The notes below the pieces were generated by a model. The model worked only from the letters and a program-made list of their open reading frames with translations, had not been told where the DNA came from and did not search any database. Made by a program: the position numbers and the translations under genes. From assembly GCF_008709555.1 (NCBI RefSeq), contig NZ_VYIJ01000003.1, positions 1-46,420 of the forward strand: a DNA stretch of 46,420 nucleotides. Reading direction: 5' to 3'. Positions 1-8,835 of the stretch are shown one piece after another. Every line of letters begins with the position of its first letter. Positions within the stretch are counted from its first letter, which is position 1. This DNA is from Thermoplasma sp. (lineage in GTDB: Archaea; Thermoplasmatota; Thermoplasmata; Thermoplasmatales; Thermoplasmataceae).

Positions 1-230
1 AGTTCCAAGATCTCTTCTGAAAATGGGTCTTAACTATAAAACAGAAAGCCATAATGTTTTTCATATCCACTTAATTAAATAATCGGATACCTACCTATCC
101 TTTTGAACATATATATGCTGATTATTGTCACAATTCCCTATCGCTTACTTCAAAGCTTTTTATGGATGTTCCAATTTCAACGACAAATTTTCCCCAAGCA
201 GACTTCATAGATAGTGATACGTATAGACTC

Positions 231-1727
231 CTAATAATTGCTATCACGCCGCTTGGAACGTATCAGTTCCAATGTTTCTATAAGGATAGTATTTGTATCC
301 CATTCGTGTTTCATGTAATTTTCTATGCCTATCGATATATCTGGCTCTATTCTATAAAACATATTTTTGTCAGGGTCTTTTAACATTAATTTTGATGATA
401 CCCATCCCTTGAGTCCTGAAATATCTAAGGAAAAACGAATAGTATTCGTAAACGCATTTGCAGGTTGAGAGGAAGGAATCCCAATTATGGTCGCTCCACA
501 TTTTTTCAGCATATACAAAAGATCAAAACCAGCACTGAAGGTTCTAGCTGAGGATAGCACATATACTTTAATTTCGCTACTAAAACGGAAGAATCTTTCA
601 TATTCCGCAAAGGTAGGTGATAGATCAACTATCTCTTTCCATTCATCACGATCAATTCCTCTCTTTCCTGATAACCATTTATGCATCTCCTCAAAGGTAT
701 ATCCTCCAGGTGATTCCATATCTCCCTTGGTGTTAAATTGGTCTTTATACCAGGCTGAATGCCGCTCTATATCATATCCAGTATCTACTTCCAATGCTCT
801 GTCCCCATATAAAAAATAAGCTAAAATGTATGCTAAATAAGAATTGCCTCCTTTATTTTTCCGCAGATCCACAATGAGATCTTTGATATTTTTATCAATC
901 ATTATCTGAAGAAGTTCAACTATACGATCAGATGCTGACGGGACCTTAGATATCATCTTCTCTATTTTTCCATTGGTCTCAAATCCTTGATATTTTAGAA
1001 GCTCCCGTAGGAAAGATTCGCTTGCGCCGAGTTTCAGCTGTGATTCATAGTTTTCCCTGTATTTGGTCATAGAATCTATCTTTAGATATCCAACTCTATC
1101 CTCAAGTATTTTATACGAAATATCTGTTTTTGAAGATCTGATAAGCGATGAACCATGTTCAATCAATTTACCAGGCGGTTCTTGACTGAAGGGAAGGATA
1201 ATTTTCTGAATCGAATTATTTTCAAAAGATTGTAGGGTGAGTACCACCTTTTTAATATTGCTTATGTCATCTCTAGTAAGAAATGAAATGGTATATGGAT
1301 CCTTAAGAGCGTCTGCAAGATGAATAAGATTTTCATAAATTCCATTTGCACCTCTTATCTCAAGCATTTTTGACAATAAGTGCTCTACAGGAACTTCGTC
1401 AATGGCAAGAAGGCAGTGGCCAATGAGATTGCTAAATTTCTTCTCATACACACCTACAACAATAAGCTTCTCTTCTATAGGCTCCAACTCAATCCAGATT
1501 CGTCCTTCATTGTGTTCTAACGGATCCATGAAGGTGTGACCATCACCTACAAGTGCAACGATTTTGGAGGCAATTGTGTGTATCTGAGGGATCTCCAGAG
1601 TTTCTGGTAAATTGCTCAGAATCTCATCAATCTTTATGTAAAACTTAACTTGCGAACCAACATTCATGAAAGGATCTGGATGAGCTTCGGTTAATATCTT
1701 GATCAGCTGAGATATATCGGATAACAC
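231..1727 (-). CDS. S41-family (tail-specific/tricorn-type) serine peptidase
   Basis: This 498-residue protein looks like a serine peptidase of clan SK, family S41, which includes C-terminal processing proteases and the Thermoplasma tricorn core. Near the N-terminus, 'TEAHPDPF' and then 'GDGHT' (about residue 62) match the helical lobe of S41 proteins. The middle carries 'DLIVDLRKNKGGNS', the typical strand before the active site. The likely nucleophile is the serine of 'SARTFSAG', with an oxyanion-type 'PSSQPAN' after it. No signal peptide or transmembrane segment is visible, so it is probably cytosolic. The start is GTG at 1727; an in-frame TAG two codons upstream excludes a longer form. 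A TATA-like box lies about 47 nt upstream, so a short leader is possible. The substrate is unknown. The gene looks more AT-rich than the core genes further right, which may mean recent acquisition. Confidence 0.75.
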   Translation of the reverse strand: MLSDISQLIKILTEAHPDPFMNVGSQVKFYIKIDEILSNLPETLEIPQIHTIASKIVALVGDGHTFMDPLEHNEGRIWIELEPIEEKLIVVGVYEKKFSNLIGHCLLAIDEVPVEHLLSKMLEIRGANGIYENLIHLADALKDPYTISFLTRDDISNIKKVVLTLQSFENNSIQKIILPFSQEPPGKLIEHGSSLIRSSKTDISYKILEDRVGYLKIDSMTKYRENYESQLKLGASESFLRELLKYQGFETNGKIEKMISKVPSASDRIVELLQIMIDKNIKDLIVDLRKNKGGNSYLAYILAYFLYGDRALEVDTGYDIERHSAWYKDQFNTKGDMESPGGYTFEEMHKWLSGKRGIDRDEWKEIVDLSPTFAEYERFFRFSSEIKVYVLSSARTFSAGFDLLYMLKKCGATIIGIPSSQPANAFTNTIRFSLDISGLKGWVSSKLMLKDPDKNMFYRIEPDISIGIENYMKHEWDTNTILIETLELIRSKRRDSNY

Positions 1728-1769
1728 ATCCTATCTCGTGAATTTGCGCAAGGATGTATTCATATTTTT

Positions 1770-2012
1770 CTATATAAGCGTGGTCTCATTAAACTTGCGA
1801 TGAATTTCTTCTAACGAGAAACTGAGCAGATCAGTTTGTTTAGCATATCCATTTAATGAAAGGTTAGGATGTTGGAGGAGGCTGTAATTCTCAACAGCTC
1901 CAATGATGAGATACACGGTATTCCCAGATGGAAATATTTTTAGAGTGTGCATCTTCCACGATAACCAAGTGGTGTAATACCTAAGCAGGGCTGTTGCATA
2001 ATCAATGCTCAT
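1770..2012 (-). CDS. Hypothetical small protein, possibly a gene remnant
   Basis: An 80-residue open frame lies upstream of, and on the same strand as, the S41 peptidase gene. It begins 'MSIDYATALLRYY' and contains a strand-rich middle ('NTVYLIIGAVENYS'). I do not recognise a family. It has no signal peptide, membrane segment or cysteine motif. A promoter-like TATATAAG lies at its 3' end and could serve the peptidase gene. It could be a small accessory gene or the remnant of a longer one; coding status is uncertain. Confidence 0.3.
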   Translation of the reverse strand: MSIDYATALLRYYTTWLSWKMHTLKIFPSGNTVYLIIGAVENYSLLQHPNLSLNGYAKQTDLLSFSLEEIHRKFNETTLI

Positions 2013-2134
2013 GGGGATCTTTCGTCTTTCACTGCATATACCGGTACAGGCAGCTGTCTCTTCGCTGAAAGGAAGAAGTTCTGAAGCTTAAGCAGAGTAA
2101 TAGTTTACAAGTCTGGATGGACTAAGTTAGGAAG

Positions 2135-2146
2135 ATATATATTATT
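2135..2146 (+). promoter_or_regulatory. TATA box of the LhgO-like oxidoreductase gene
   Basis: An AT-only run (ATATATATTATT) is centred about 27 nt before the ATG at 2168, with no Shine-Dalgarno sequence between. This is the spacing expected for a leaderless archaeal transcript starting at or next to the ATG. Confidence 0.5.
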
Positions 2147-2167
2147 AATAGTTATGGACTTCCCTAA

Positions 2168-3283
2168 ATGGAAAGTGCAAATATTGTTATAATCGGTGCT
2201 GGTGTAGTTGGCCTTTCCATAGCGTCTGAATTATCTAAAGATAATGAATCTGTATATGTTTTTGAGAAGAACAGGGTGTTCGGTGCCGAAACCAGCAGCC
2301 ATAACAGCGGCGTAATACATTCAGGTATATACTATCCAAAGGGCACACTAAAAGCCACTCTCTCTATCAAGGGAAACTCAATGATATATCAGATCTGCGA
2401 GAAATATGGAATATCATATAAAAGGCTGGGAAAACTCATCGTGGCAACCGGAGATCGTGAACTGAAGGAACTGGAAAAAATCTTCCAGAATGGAATGAAT
2501 AATGGAATAGACGGTATAGAAATGGTGGACAGCGATGGCGTGAGAAGAATTGAACCAGCGGTACAAGCAGATGCCGCCATATACGTCCCGTCAACTGGAA
2601 TAGTCGAACCATACGATTTGATGAATTATTACTATGCCAAAATCTCGAAAAACGGTGGCATAGTGGCTCTGAGAACTGAAGTTACCGGCATAAGAAAATC
2701 GGGAGATGGCTATATTCTTGATGGAATCAGTGCCGGTGAGAGATTCTCAGTAAGATGCAATACCGTGATAAATGCGGCTGGCCTTTATTCCGATAGGATA
2801 GCTGAGATTGCAGGTTTCGATGTCGACAGCCTCGGATATAGATTGAATTACGTTAAGGGTGATTATTTCAGGGTATCTGGTAAACCACCGGTCAGAATGC
2901 TTGTATACCCCATACCTGAAGCATCTGGCCTTGGTATACATCTAACTCCGGATCTTTCAGGTTCAGTGAGGCTTGGTCCCAACGCATATGAAGTTGATCA
3001 TATAGATTACAGGGTGGAGTCCAAGGCTGAAGATTTCATGGCCTCGGTGATGAGGTTTCTTCCATCAATATCGGAATACGAGATCCATGAGGACTCTACT
3101 GGCATCAGGCCTCAGCTTAGGAAAAAGGACGGTTCATATAAGGACTTCATAATCAGAAATGAAGTCGATCACGGAATGCCCAATTTCATAAATCTTATAG
3201 GAATAGAATCACCGGGTCTTACCGCATCGCCGGCAATAGCTTCCTATGTCTCTGATATATACAAGAATGAAATAAGAAACTGA
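2168..3283 (+). CDS. FAD-dependent oxidoreductase, L-2-hydroxyglutarate dehydrogenase (LhgO)-like
   Basis: This 371-residue protein belongs to the DAO/LhgO family of FAD-linked 2-hydroxyacid and amino-acid oxidoreductases. The N-terminus has the dinucleotide-binding motif 'IIGAGVVGLSIA' (residues 8-19) and the acidic ribose-binding residue in 'VYVFEK'. The segment 'SSHNSGVIHSGIYY' (about 43-56) is characteristic of LhgO-type enzymes. The C-terminus has 'STGIRPQL' and the FAD-closing 'IGIESPGLTASPAIA'. The family oxidises L-2-hydroxyglutarate or related 2-hydroxyacids and passes electrons to a membrane acceptor; the exact substrate cannot be read from sequence. It stands alone with its own TATA box. 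The length is slightly shorter than bacterial LhgO (about 400). Glycerol-3-phosphate dehydrogenase is a less likely alternative. Confidence 0.8.
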   Translation: MESANIVIIGAGVVGLSIASELSKDNESVYVFEKNRVFGAETSSHNSGVIHSGIYYPKGTLKATLSIKGNSMIYQICEKYGISYKRLGKLIVATGDRELKELEKIFQNGMNNGIDGIEMVDSDGVRRIEPAVQADAAIYVPSTGIVEPYDLMNYYYAKISKNGGIVALRTEVTGIRKSGDGYILDGISAGERFSVRCNTVINAAGLYSDRIAEIAGFDVDSLGYRLNYVKGDYFRVSGKPPVRMLVYPIPEASGLGIHLTPDLSGSVRLGPNAYEVDHIDYRVESKAEDFMASVMRFLPSISEYEIHEDSTGIRPQLRKKDGSYKDFIIRNEVDHGMPNFINLIGIESPGLTASPAIASYVSDIYKNEIRN

Positions 3284-3445
3284 TCTTGATCATAGCGTAT
3301 GAAAATCGATTTGAGGAAATGATCATTCGAAGTAAATTTAGCGGTGTTATATATATTAGAAGATGAAATATAAGTTGGAGATTATGAAACGGAAGCTGAA
3401 TCGACATAAAATATGTATTATGTTTGATGATAGTACATCGTCCAC

Positions 3446-4255
3446 ATGGTCAAGTACAGGAAGGCATTGATATCGATTTTTCTTGTGGTTGTTTTGTCTT
3501 CGCTGACAGCAATAGGATACCATTATTATTCAGCGGAGGAACGGTATGGTTCAGGACATGGCTATAAAGTGACTGGTCTGATCATTCCACTGTACAGCGA
3601 CCCGAATGGGTCGTGGATAGATATATTGCAGATACACCGCCAGTTTCCGGATGTTCCTATGATTGTGATAATAAACCCGGATAACGGCCCAGGTCAGAAT
3701 TTTTCGCATGATTATTTCAACTGGACTCAAGCGCTTATGAATGCGGGCATCAGGGTCATAGGTTACGTTTACACAGAGTATGGATCCAGATCTGCTGGTG
3801 TCATAGAGAGCCAGACCATTGATTATTTGAACTGGTATCATGTCAATGGTCTGTTTCTGGATGAGGTTTCTGAATACAGCAACTATAGTTCATACTATGA
3901 AGACCTTACTGACATCTGCAGATCGCTGGGCGCAGAGTATATCGTCGGTAATCCAGGCACCTCAGCGCCTTTAAACATAACACAGTACTTCAACCTCACC
4001 GTGCTTTATGAGAATCCTGGCATCCCTCCACTGGAAAACTTATCATTGATTGTGAACGGGACGCCCAGATCACACTCTTCGATAATATGCTATGACGTGG
4101 AGGCTGTCAACGAATCGGTACTAAACACCATCTTGAATTATTTCTCATACGTATACTTCACTAATCGTGGACTTCCAAATCCGTATGCAAGCCTTCCGGA
4201 GTATCTTTATCAGGAGATGAGCCTAGTCTCCTCTTTACATCCTGCAAATGAATGA
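3446..4255 (+). CDS. Secreted or membrane-anchored spherulin-4-like protein
   Basis: This 269-residue protein has an N-terminal hydrophobic segment (about residues 7-25, after MVKYRK) that acts as a signal peptide or anchor. The body matches the spherulation-specific family 4 fold, a TIM-barrel related to glycoside hydrolases. Diagnostic pieces are 'IPLYSDPNGSW', 'IINPDNGPG', 'GYVYTEYGSR', 'YLNWYHVNGLFLDEV' and 'YIVGNPGT'. Acidic residues in 'FLDEV' sit where barrel hydrolases keep catalytic carboxylates. Several N-glycosylation sequons fit an extracellular location. In this wall-less organism it might act on surface glycans or scavenged polysaccharides; that is inference. The gene stands alone between convergent neighbours. 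Confidence 0.75.
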   Translation: MVKYRKALISIFLVVVLSSLTAIGYHYYSAEERYGSGHGYKVTGLIIPLYSDPNGSWIDILQIHRQFPDVPMIVIINPDNGPGQNFSHDYFNWTQALMNAGIRVIGYVYTEYGSRSAGVIESQTIDYLNWYHVNGLFLDEVSEYSNYSSYYEDLTDICRSLGAEYIVGNPGTSAPLNITQYFNLTVLYENPGIPPLENLSLIVNGTPRSHSSIICYDVEAVNESVLNTILNYFSYVYFTNRGLPNPYASLPEYLYQEMSLVSSLHPANE

Positions 4256-4420
4256 TCGAATCATATATTCCACAATGCTCAGATGGTACTTACAGATAAA
4301 CGGCTGCAACGATGTTACCGGAATGCCATATTTTTAGATCTAGTGGTTGTCAGCGAATTCGGTGAATTTTTCTTACAGTTTTTAATTCCAAGGATTCGAT
4401 AGCAGCCATATTCAATTATA

Positions 4421-5014
4421 TCAAAAATCGACGCCACGCCTTGCAAGTATGCCTCTCTGATATGGATGCTTCGGTGAGGATACTTCCGTGATCAGATCCG
4501 CCCTCTCCATGATCTCCTTTGGCATCTTTCGTCCTGTGAAAACAAGTTCTGTGTGATCAGGCTTCAGTTTGAAGATCTCCATGACTTCATCCAGGCTTAA
4601 AAGATAGTAGTATAGCGCAACGTTGATCTCATCGTATATGAATACGTCCCATTTTCCGCTCTTCAGCTCCTCCAGCGATCTATCAAAATGTTCCTTTACG
4701 GCCTTCCTGTAATCATCTGGAGGATGACCTTTCTTGCAGATTACAACGTTCTTTACCTTGTCCAGATCCTCCTTTGGAATCTCATTTTCCCATGCGATGA
4801 AATAAGGCATTCCAACGAAATCAACCCGCAGATTCCTGTCAAAAATCAACGCTGATTTGTTCTCGCCATACACGCCTGTCTTCATGAACTGCAACATGTA
4901 AACACTGTAACCCCACCCAAGAGCCCTGAACGCAAGGCCGAAAGCTGCAGTGGTCTTTCCCTTGCCGTCTCCGGTGAACACATCGATGAGGCCGAGTTTC
5001 GAAGTCTCTTCCAT
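4421..5014 (-). CDS. cobA: Cob(I)alamin adenosyltransferase, CobA/CobO/BtuR type
   Basis: This 197-residue protein transfers the adenosyl group of ATP to the cobalt of corrinoids, the step that makes coenzyme B12. It has the family's modified P-loop 'FTGDGKGKTTAAFGLA' (about residues 13-28), then 'RALGWGYSVYMLQFMK', the 'DVFIYDEINVALYY' acidic strand and 'LVFTGR' followed by 'ADLITEV'. Length and motif order match BtuR/CobO. It ends 'GILARRGVDF'. It is monocistronic, with a TATATC/TATAAT region about 26 nt upstream of its ATG. Another cobalamin gene, cobS, lies about 36 kb away in this window, so the pathway genes are scattered. Confidence 0.9.
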   Translation of the reverse strand: MEETSKLGLIDVFTGDGKGKTTAAFGLAFRALGWGYSVYMLQFMKTGVYGENKSALIFDRNLRVDFVGMPYFIAWENEIPKEDLDKVKNVVICKKGHPPDDYRKAVKEHFDRSLEELKSGKWDVFIYDEINVALYYYLLSLDEVMEIFKLKPDHTELVFTGRKMPKEIMERADLITEVSSPKHPYQRGILARRGVDF

Positions 5015-5094
5015 GATCCAAGATCGGAATGGGATATAATAGATATAACTGATTGTGCCGACTAAAAATAATTTAAATCATGTCTCGAGACAAA

Positions 5095-6504
5095 TTACTG
5101 TTTTACGGTAGTGAATGTATCCATCCTTATGGAACGGTTTCTCATCACGTATATTATAACCAGGGAGAGTATGACCAGGAGCGGAATTATGGCATATACA
5201 AGGGATAGCGGGTAAGACAGCCCCGTCAACGAATAATACATAGCGATGCCTATTATTCCGCTCGCTATGGTTGGGCCAACGATGTGTATGAGTGGTTTCA
5301 GCTGCTTCAGTTTGAACATGAAGAATGGAAGGCTCTCATTTATGATTATGTGGTAGACCAATGTAAATGTCGAACCAACAAGAGCATTTATTACGAGCAG
5401 ATAGTACATTCCATAATTCTCCCCGTAATAATGTACTAGGGGAATGAGACCGAAGCCTATACCTATTATCGCTATTACGAATACGGTTATGACGGCAATG
5501 TATGGGCTTCCGTATCTGTCATGAACCTTCGCAAAAACAGGCGGCAGTATCCCATCCCTTGCAAGAGAGAATAGATCTCTGGCCGCGCTGTTTCCGAATA
5601 TCACCGTGGATATCAGTGCAGATACAAGAAACACGAAGAATGCTGCCAGTGTCACGTCCATACCATAGTAGCTTTTCGTGACGAAGAGGCCAGGAGCGAA
5701 GAATTCAAGGGCAGCGGGAAGATGAGGCCCAGCACCTGCGACGTTCGCATATATCACAAAGGTATCATAGGATATCATGATGATGAGGGATGTAATTATT
5801 GCCTTTTTTATGCTTTTCGATGGCATCTTGGCCTCTTCCGCAAGAACAACGATGGATCCATAACCTGAGAAGGCAACAAAACCTCCAACGATCATTCCAA
5901 GAAAGAATCCATGAAGCCCATCATTTGAGTTCATTATATTGAAATACTGTATACCATTGTATGGAGATTTCACTATTATGGCAATGGACAGTGCAAGGTA
6001 AAAAGCCAGATCGATGAGGCCCACGGTGACCGCGATCTTCTGACTGTAGTTGAGGGAGAGATATCCCACTATAAGGTATATGACGGGCGTTACAAAGGAA
6101 ATGGCTATGACGTATGTGAATGGAAGAGAATAACCGATCATGGTTTCCAGACCGATCCATGTGAACCATCCCAGCAGTATGCTCGAACCTATTATGCTGC
6201 TCAGGACAACAAAAAGATAGTAGAAGCCAACACTCTTGCTGAAATACTTATTGTTGAATGTCGCTTCCACAAACTTGTAATAACCCCCCGCACTGCTTAT
6301 GCGACCACTATAAACATATACTGCTATCACGGCTAGAAAGAGTGTCAATCCACCAATGAGGAAGGTCAGCGGCGCGGTTTTCCCTGCGTAATCCATGGCC
6401 GAGGCTCCCGTGAAGGCAAATGGACCGGCAGGTGAAATAACCATTATAGCATAGAATACAAGACCCCAGAACGTTATTACATCCTTCTTCAGTGTGCCAG
6501 CCAC
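5095..6504 (-). CDS. APC-superfamily amino acid permease
   Basis: This 469-residue integral membrane protein has about 12 hydrophobic segments and almost no soluble domain. It belongs to the amino acid-polyamine-organocation superfamily. The first helix carries 'ISPAGPFAFTGA', the unwound substrate-binding region, and a later segment reads 'GGFVAFSGYGSIVVLAEEAKMPSKSIKKAI', the signature around TM6. The substrate cannot be predicted. The most upstream sensible start is GTG at 6504; a TTTTAATC box about 27 nt upstream suggests a leaderless message beginning there. The gene is not in an obvious operon, though cobA follows 80 nt downstream on the same strand. Confidence 0.85.
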   Translation of the reverse strand: MAGTLKKDVITFWGLVFYAIMVISPAGPFAFTGASAMDYAGKTAPLTFLIGGLTLFLAVIAVYVYSGRISSAGGYYKFVEATFNNKYFSKSVGFYYLFVVLSSIIGSSILLGWFTWIGLETMIGYSLPFTYVIAISFVTPVIYLIVGYLSLNYSQKIAVTVGLIDLAFYLALSIAIIVKSPYNGIQYFNIMNSNDGLHGFFLGMIVGGFVAFSGYGSIVVLAEEAKMPSKSIKKAIITSLIIMISYDTFVIYANVAGAGPHLPAALEFFAPGLFVTKSYYGMDVTLAAFFVFLVSALISTVIFGNSAARDLFSLARDGILPPVFAKVHDRYGSPYIAVITVFVIAIIGIGFGLIPLVHYYGENYGMYYLLVINALVGSTFTLVYHIIINESLPFFMFKLKQLKPLIHIVGPTIASGIIGIAMYYSLTGLSYPLSLVYAIIPLLVILSLVIIYVMRNRSIRMDTFTTVKQ

Positions 6505-6750
6505 CAGTTGAAATCGCTTTCATAGAGATTAAAATGTCGTGAAATTAGTGTTCAGGATAAGATATTGCTATGCACGAATAACGGTGGTTTGTCCCTGAGC
6601 TCCATATACCATGAGAAAAAACGGCATCCTCAGAAAATAACCAAGCTTAAATGATCCTCTATGGGCCAGGGAGCGTAAGAATGAACACCTCACGAAACGA
6701 TCCGTATTGATCTTTACGTCATACAGGGTTGGAATAAAAGACGCATTTTG
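6505..6750. other. Intergenic region without a recognisable gene
   Basis: These 246 bases separate the permease start from the 3' end of the thiolation gene. Apart from the TTTTAATC promoter element near 6527-6535 for the permease, I see no coding pattern, tRNA or repeat. Confidence 0.5.
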
Positions 6751-7695
6751 TCATCTGAAGCTGATATCATATTCTTCACCTTTTCCTTCCTTCCTGAGGC
6801 TCTCAATGGCAGCGCAAGCTGAACATATATCATTCTCCGTAGGTGCACCACATATCTTGCATCTTCCCAGTATCTTTGTCTTCTCTGCCTCATGCGATCT
6901 GGCTCTTTCAAAAAATTTAAGTATAGAGAACTTCGTACTTGGATTGTATTCTGATAGCCTATTGATCACCTCTCGGAATATGTTTCTCTGAGCCCGTGAA
7001 TAATACGGACACCAGCTGCTGTCAAATGGTATCCCATTGGCAACTGCGTAGATCACGACCTCCTTTTCAGGAACGGATCTGAGTGGTGCGATGCGCCTCA
7101 CAAGGCCGTCTTTAATGTCCTTCTGCGGTGACATCCTCATGAATCTGTCAAAATCGCCCTTTGCAACGTTCATGAGTATGGATTGACTGTAATCGTCTAG
7201 ATTGAGCCCAAGGGCCACGTAATCCGCATTCTGTTGTTCCGCCATCTCGTTTATGAGCTTTCTTCTGAGGGGACCGCAATATGAACAAGGTATCCTGTTG
7301 GGATCAGAGGATACTATTGAATCAAGGGTCATACCGAACGAATCCCTGAACCGTATTATGCTGTGTTCAACGCCGAGCATGTTGGCGAGCCTTATGGCAC
7401 TATCAAGTCCTGCTGGTCTGTATCCATTTATTCCCTCGTCTACGGTGAATGCCGCCAGCTTGACGTTTCTCCTGTTTGACAGGATCTTGTGGAGCAGGTA
7501 AAGCGTGACTGAGGAATCCTTTCCGCCAGATATTGCCACAGATATTCTGACCATGGGCTTCTTCAGATCTATCTGCTTTCTTATCTCCGACTTAACGCGT
7601 TTTTCGACCATTTCATTGAAGTGTTCTCTGCAGAGATACAGCCCATTATAACTGGCGAAGTAAATTGCTTCAGCGTTGCACTTCGAGCATCTCAT
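6751..7695 (-). CDS. TtuA/Ncs6-type tRNA 2-thiolation ATP pyrophosphatase
   Basis: This 314-residue enzyme belongs to the TtcA/TtuA/Ncs6 group that activates a tRNA uridine with ATP and inserts sulfur. An N-terminal zinc site is formed by C3, C6, C22 and H25. The PP-loop is 'SGGKDSS' (56-62). The central 'PCSYCGPLRR' and a later cysteine in 'SSWCPYYS' are the three cysteines that in TtuA hold a [4Fe-4S] cluster. A second zinc site near the C-terminus is 'CKICG...CSAC'. The usual 'GHNLDD' appears as 'GLNLDD'. Known family members make s2U34 in the wobble position or s2T54 in thermophiles; which one applies here is not clear from sequence. The gene is solitary. Confidence 0.88.
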   Translation of the reverse strand: MRCSKCNAEAIYFASYNGLYLCREHFNEMVEKRVKSEIRKQIDLKKPMVRISVAISGGKDSSVTLYLLHKILSNRRNVKLAAFTVDEGINGYRPAGLDSAIRLANMLGVEHSIIRFRDSFGMTLDSIVSSDPNRIPCSYCGPLRRKLINEMAEQQNADYVALGLNLDDYSQSILMNVAKGDFDRFMRMSPQKDIKDGLVRRIAPLRSVPEKEVVIYAVANGIPFDSSWCPYYSRAQRNIFREVINRLSEYNPSTKFSILKFFERARSHEAEKTKILGRCKICGAPTENDICSACAAIESLRKEGKGEEYDISFR

Positions 7696-7831
7696 GTTTA
7701 CTGCATGTATCCAGAATTGATATTTATGGAAGATCCTTTTTTATAGCAAAATGAATGCTGGCCTTTGAATCACTTATATCATAATCTAAAAATGTAGATA
7801 ATTGGAAATTAATATTATAGTCTCTCCGTAT

Positions 7832-8332
7832 TCAATTTGTTGTGTAGCCCACATACGGAGTGAAAATCTTTGACTGAAGGTTGAGATCGGAATGCAGATC
7901 GAACTCTATTATCACCGTTGTCGTTGAATGAGGCGATACAGTGAATGGATGGTTGATGAATGCAAATTGCGCACTCATGCTGAAGGTTTCATTAGTTCCT
8001 GAAAAGATCACGTTGACCTTGGATATGTATAGACGGATCATCGTGTATTTTCCAGCATGCAGCGATATGTTGGTAAGGAGAGAAGCATTACTTGTGGTGA
8101 GACCGTATATGTTCACGGTCTTATCGATCGTATAGTTTTGCCATCCGCTTGTATTGCTGTGCAACGCCACTGATGTGAACGTTATGTAAACAGCGGATAC
8201 ATTTTAATTTGGAAGATCCGAAACCGATATTGCCATCCTTCCGGTGTCGGTTGAATTATAATAGGCATAGCCGCCTACCGCTGCAATTATTGCAATCAGA
8301 ATTATGGCCATGACAACGTATGAAACTTTCAC
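7832..8332 (-). pseudogene. DUF4382-like membrane-anchored protein interrupted by an in-frame TAA
   Basis: Read leftward from a GTG at 8332, this frame begins MKVSYVVMA and has one hydrophobic helix followed by 'GYAYYNSTDTG' and 'MAISVSDLPN'. It then meets TAA at 8204-8206 and continues without any frame change as 'NVSAVYITFTSVALHSN' and on to TGA at 7832-7834. Joined across the stop, the product would be about 165 residues: an N-terminal anchor plus a DUF4382-type beta-sandwich ('SDLP..NVSAVYITF', 'GKYTMIRLYISKVNV', 'TTTVIIEFDL'). A TATTTAAAT box is centred about 25 nt before the GTG, so the first part is still placed for expression. The downstream 112 residues alone would lack the anchor and the first strand. 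A sequencing error is possible. Confidence 0.75.
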
Positions 8333-8534
8333 ATACGTTGATTTCAAGCCCAGTATTTAAATTTTCACCTATAATAGCGGTATTTTGCGTTTGAAGTTCA
8401 TTCTATATATTTTTCAGATTCATGGATCAAATCAGTTTCGAAAACACCATGGTGGTCAATGAGATGGCATTAAATTGCATCTCCTCTACTGTCGCGTTAC
8501 AGATGCCAGCGTCGAAGACAAAGGAATAATATAG

Positions 8535-8619
8535 CGCTGGGAGGGAGATTTGAACTCCCGAGCTCTTTACGAGCACAGGTTTTCCAGACCTGCGCCTTAC
8601 CGGGCTAGGCTATCCCAGC
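8535..8619 (-). tRNA. tRNA-Ser (anticodon GGA)
   Basis: Read on the minus strand, a seven-pair acceptor stem (GCTGGGA with TCCCAGC) closes the structure. The anticodon arm is CAGGT-CTGGAAA-ACCTG, giving anticodon GGA for UCC/UCU serine codons. A long variable arm (GCTC...GAGC) is diagnostic of serine tRNA. The T arm is GGGAG-TTCAAAT-CTCCC. The discriminator base is G, as in serine tRNAs. CCA is not encoded and no intron is seen. Confidence 0.95.
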
Positions 8620-8773
8620 TTTAAATAGCCAAGCAGTTTTCCATTATGGAAGCTGAATTTATAAAGGTTTCCTGCATCGGCGAAATAATCCATTCTAAAT
8701 GATTATATATCCGCAAATCATCATCTCGTTGCATCATACGAGGTCTTGATACCAGGTGCATGACGCTTCAAAT

Positions 8774-8829
8774 AAAATATATATGCGTTCGGCATATGGG
8801 AAAAGCTCGTATATTGAGATGAAGGAGGT
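8774..8829 (+). promoter_or_regulatory. Promoter and ribosome binding site of the rpl7ae operon
   Basis: A TATA-like AAAATATATATG lies at 8774-8785, and a strong Shine-Dalgarno GGAGGT lies at 8824-8829, seven bases before the ATG at 8836. Unlike most genes here, this operon therefore probably has a leader of about 30 nt with SD-driven initiation, in keeping with high expression of ribosomal proteins. Confidence 0.6.
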
Positions 8830-8835
8830 AATGAT

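Noticed and set aside
487-819. Plus-strand frame opposite the S41 peptidase
   Set aside because: It lies antisense to a well-supported gene and has no domain, start signal or composition of its own.
2168-3283. Glycerol-3-phosphate dehydrogenase as a partner of glpK
   Set aside because: The HNSGVIHSGIYY-type motif and length fit the LhgO group better, and the gene is about 24 kb from glpK.
8204-8206. Pyrrolysine or selenocysteine recoding of the stop in the DUF4382-like gene
   Set aside because: The codon is TAA, whereas pyrrolysine uses TAG and selenocysteine uses TGA; neither explains the interruption.
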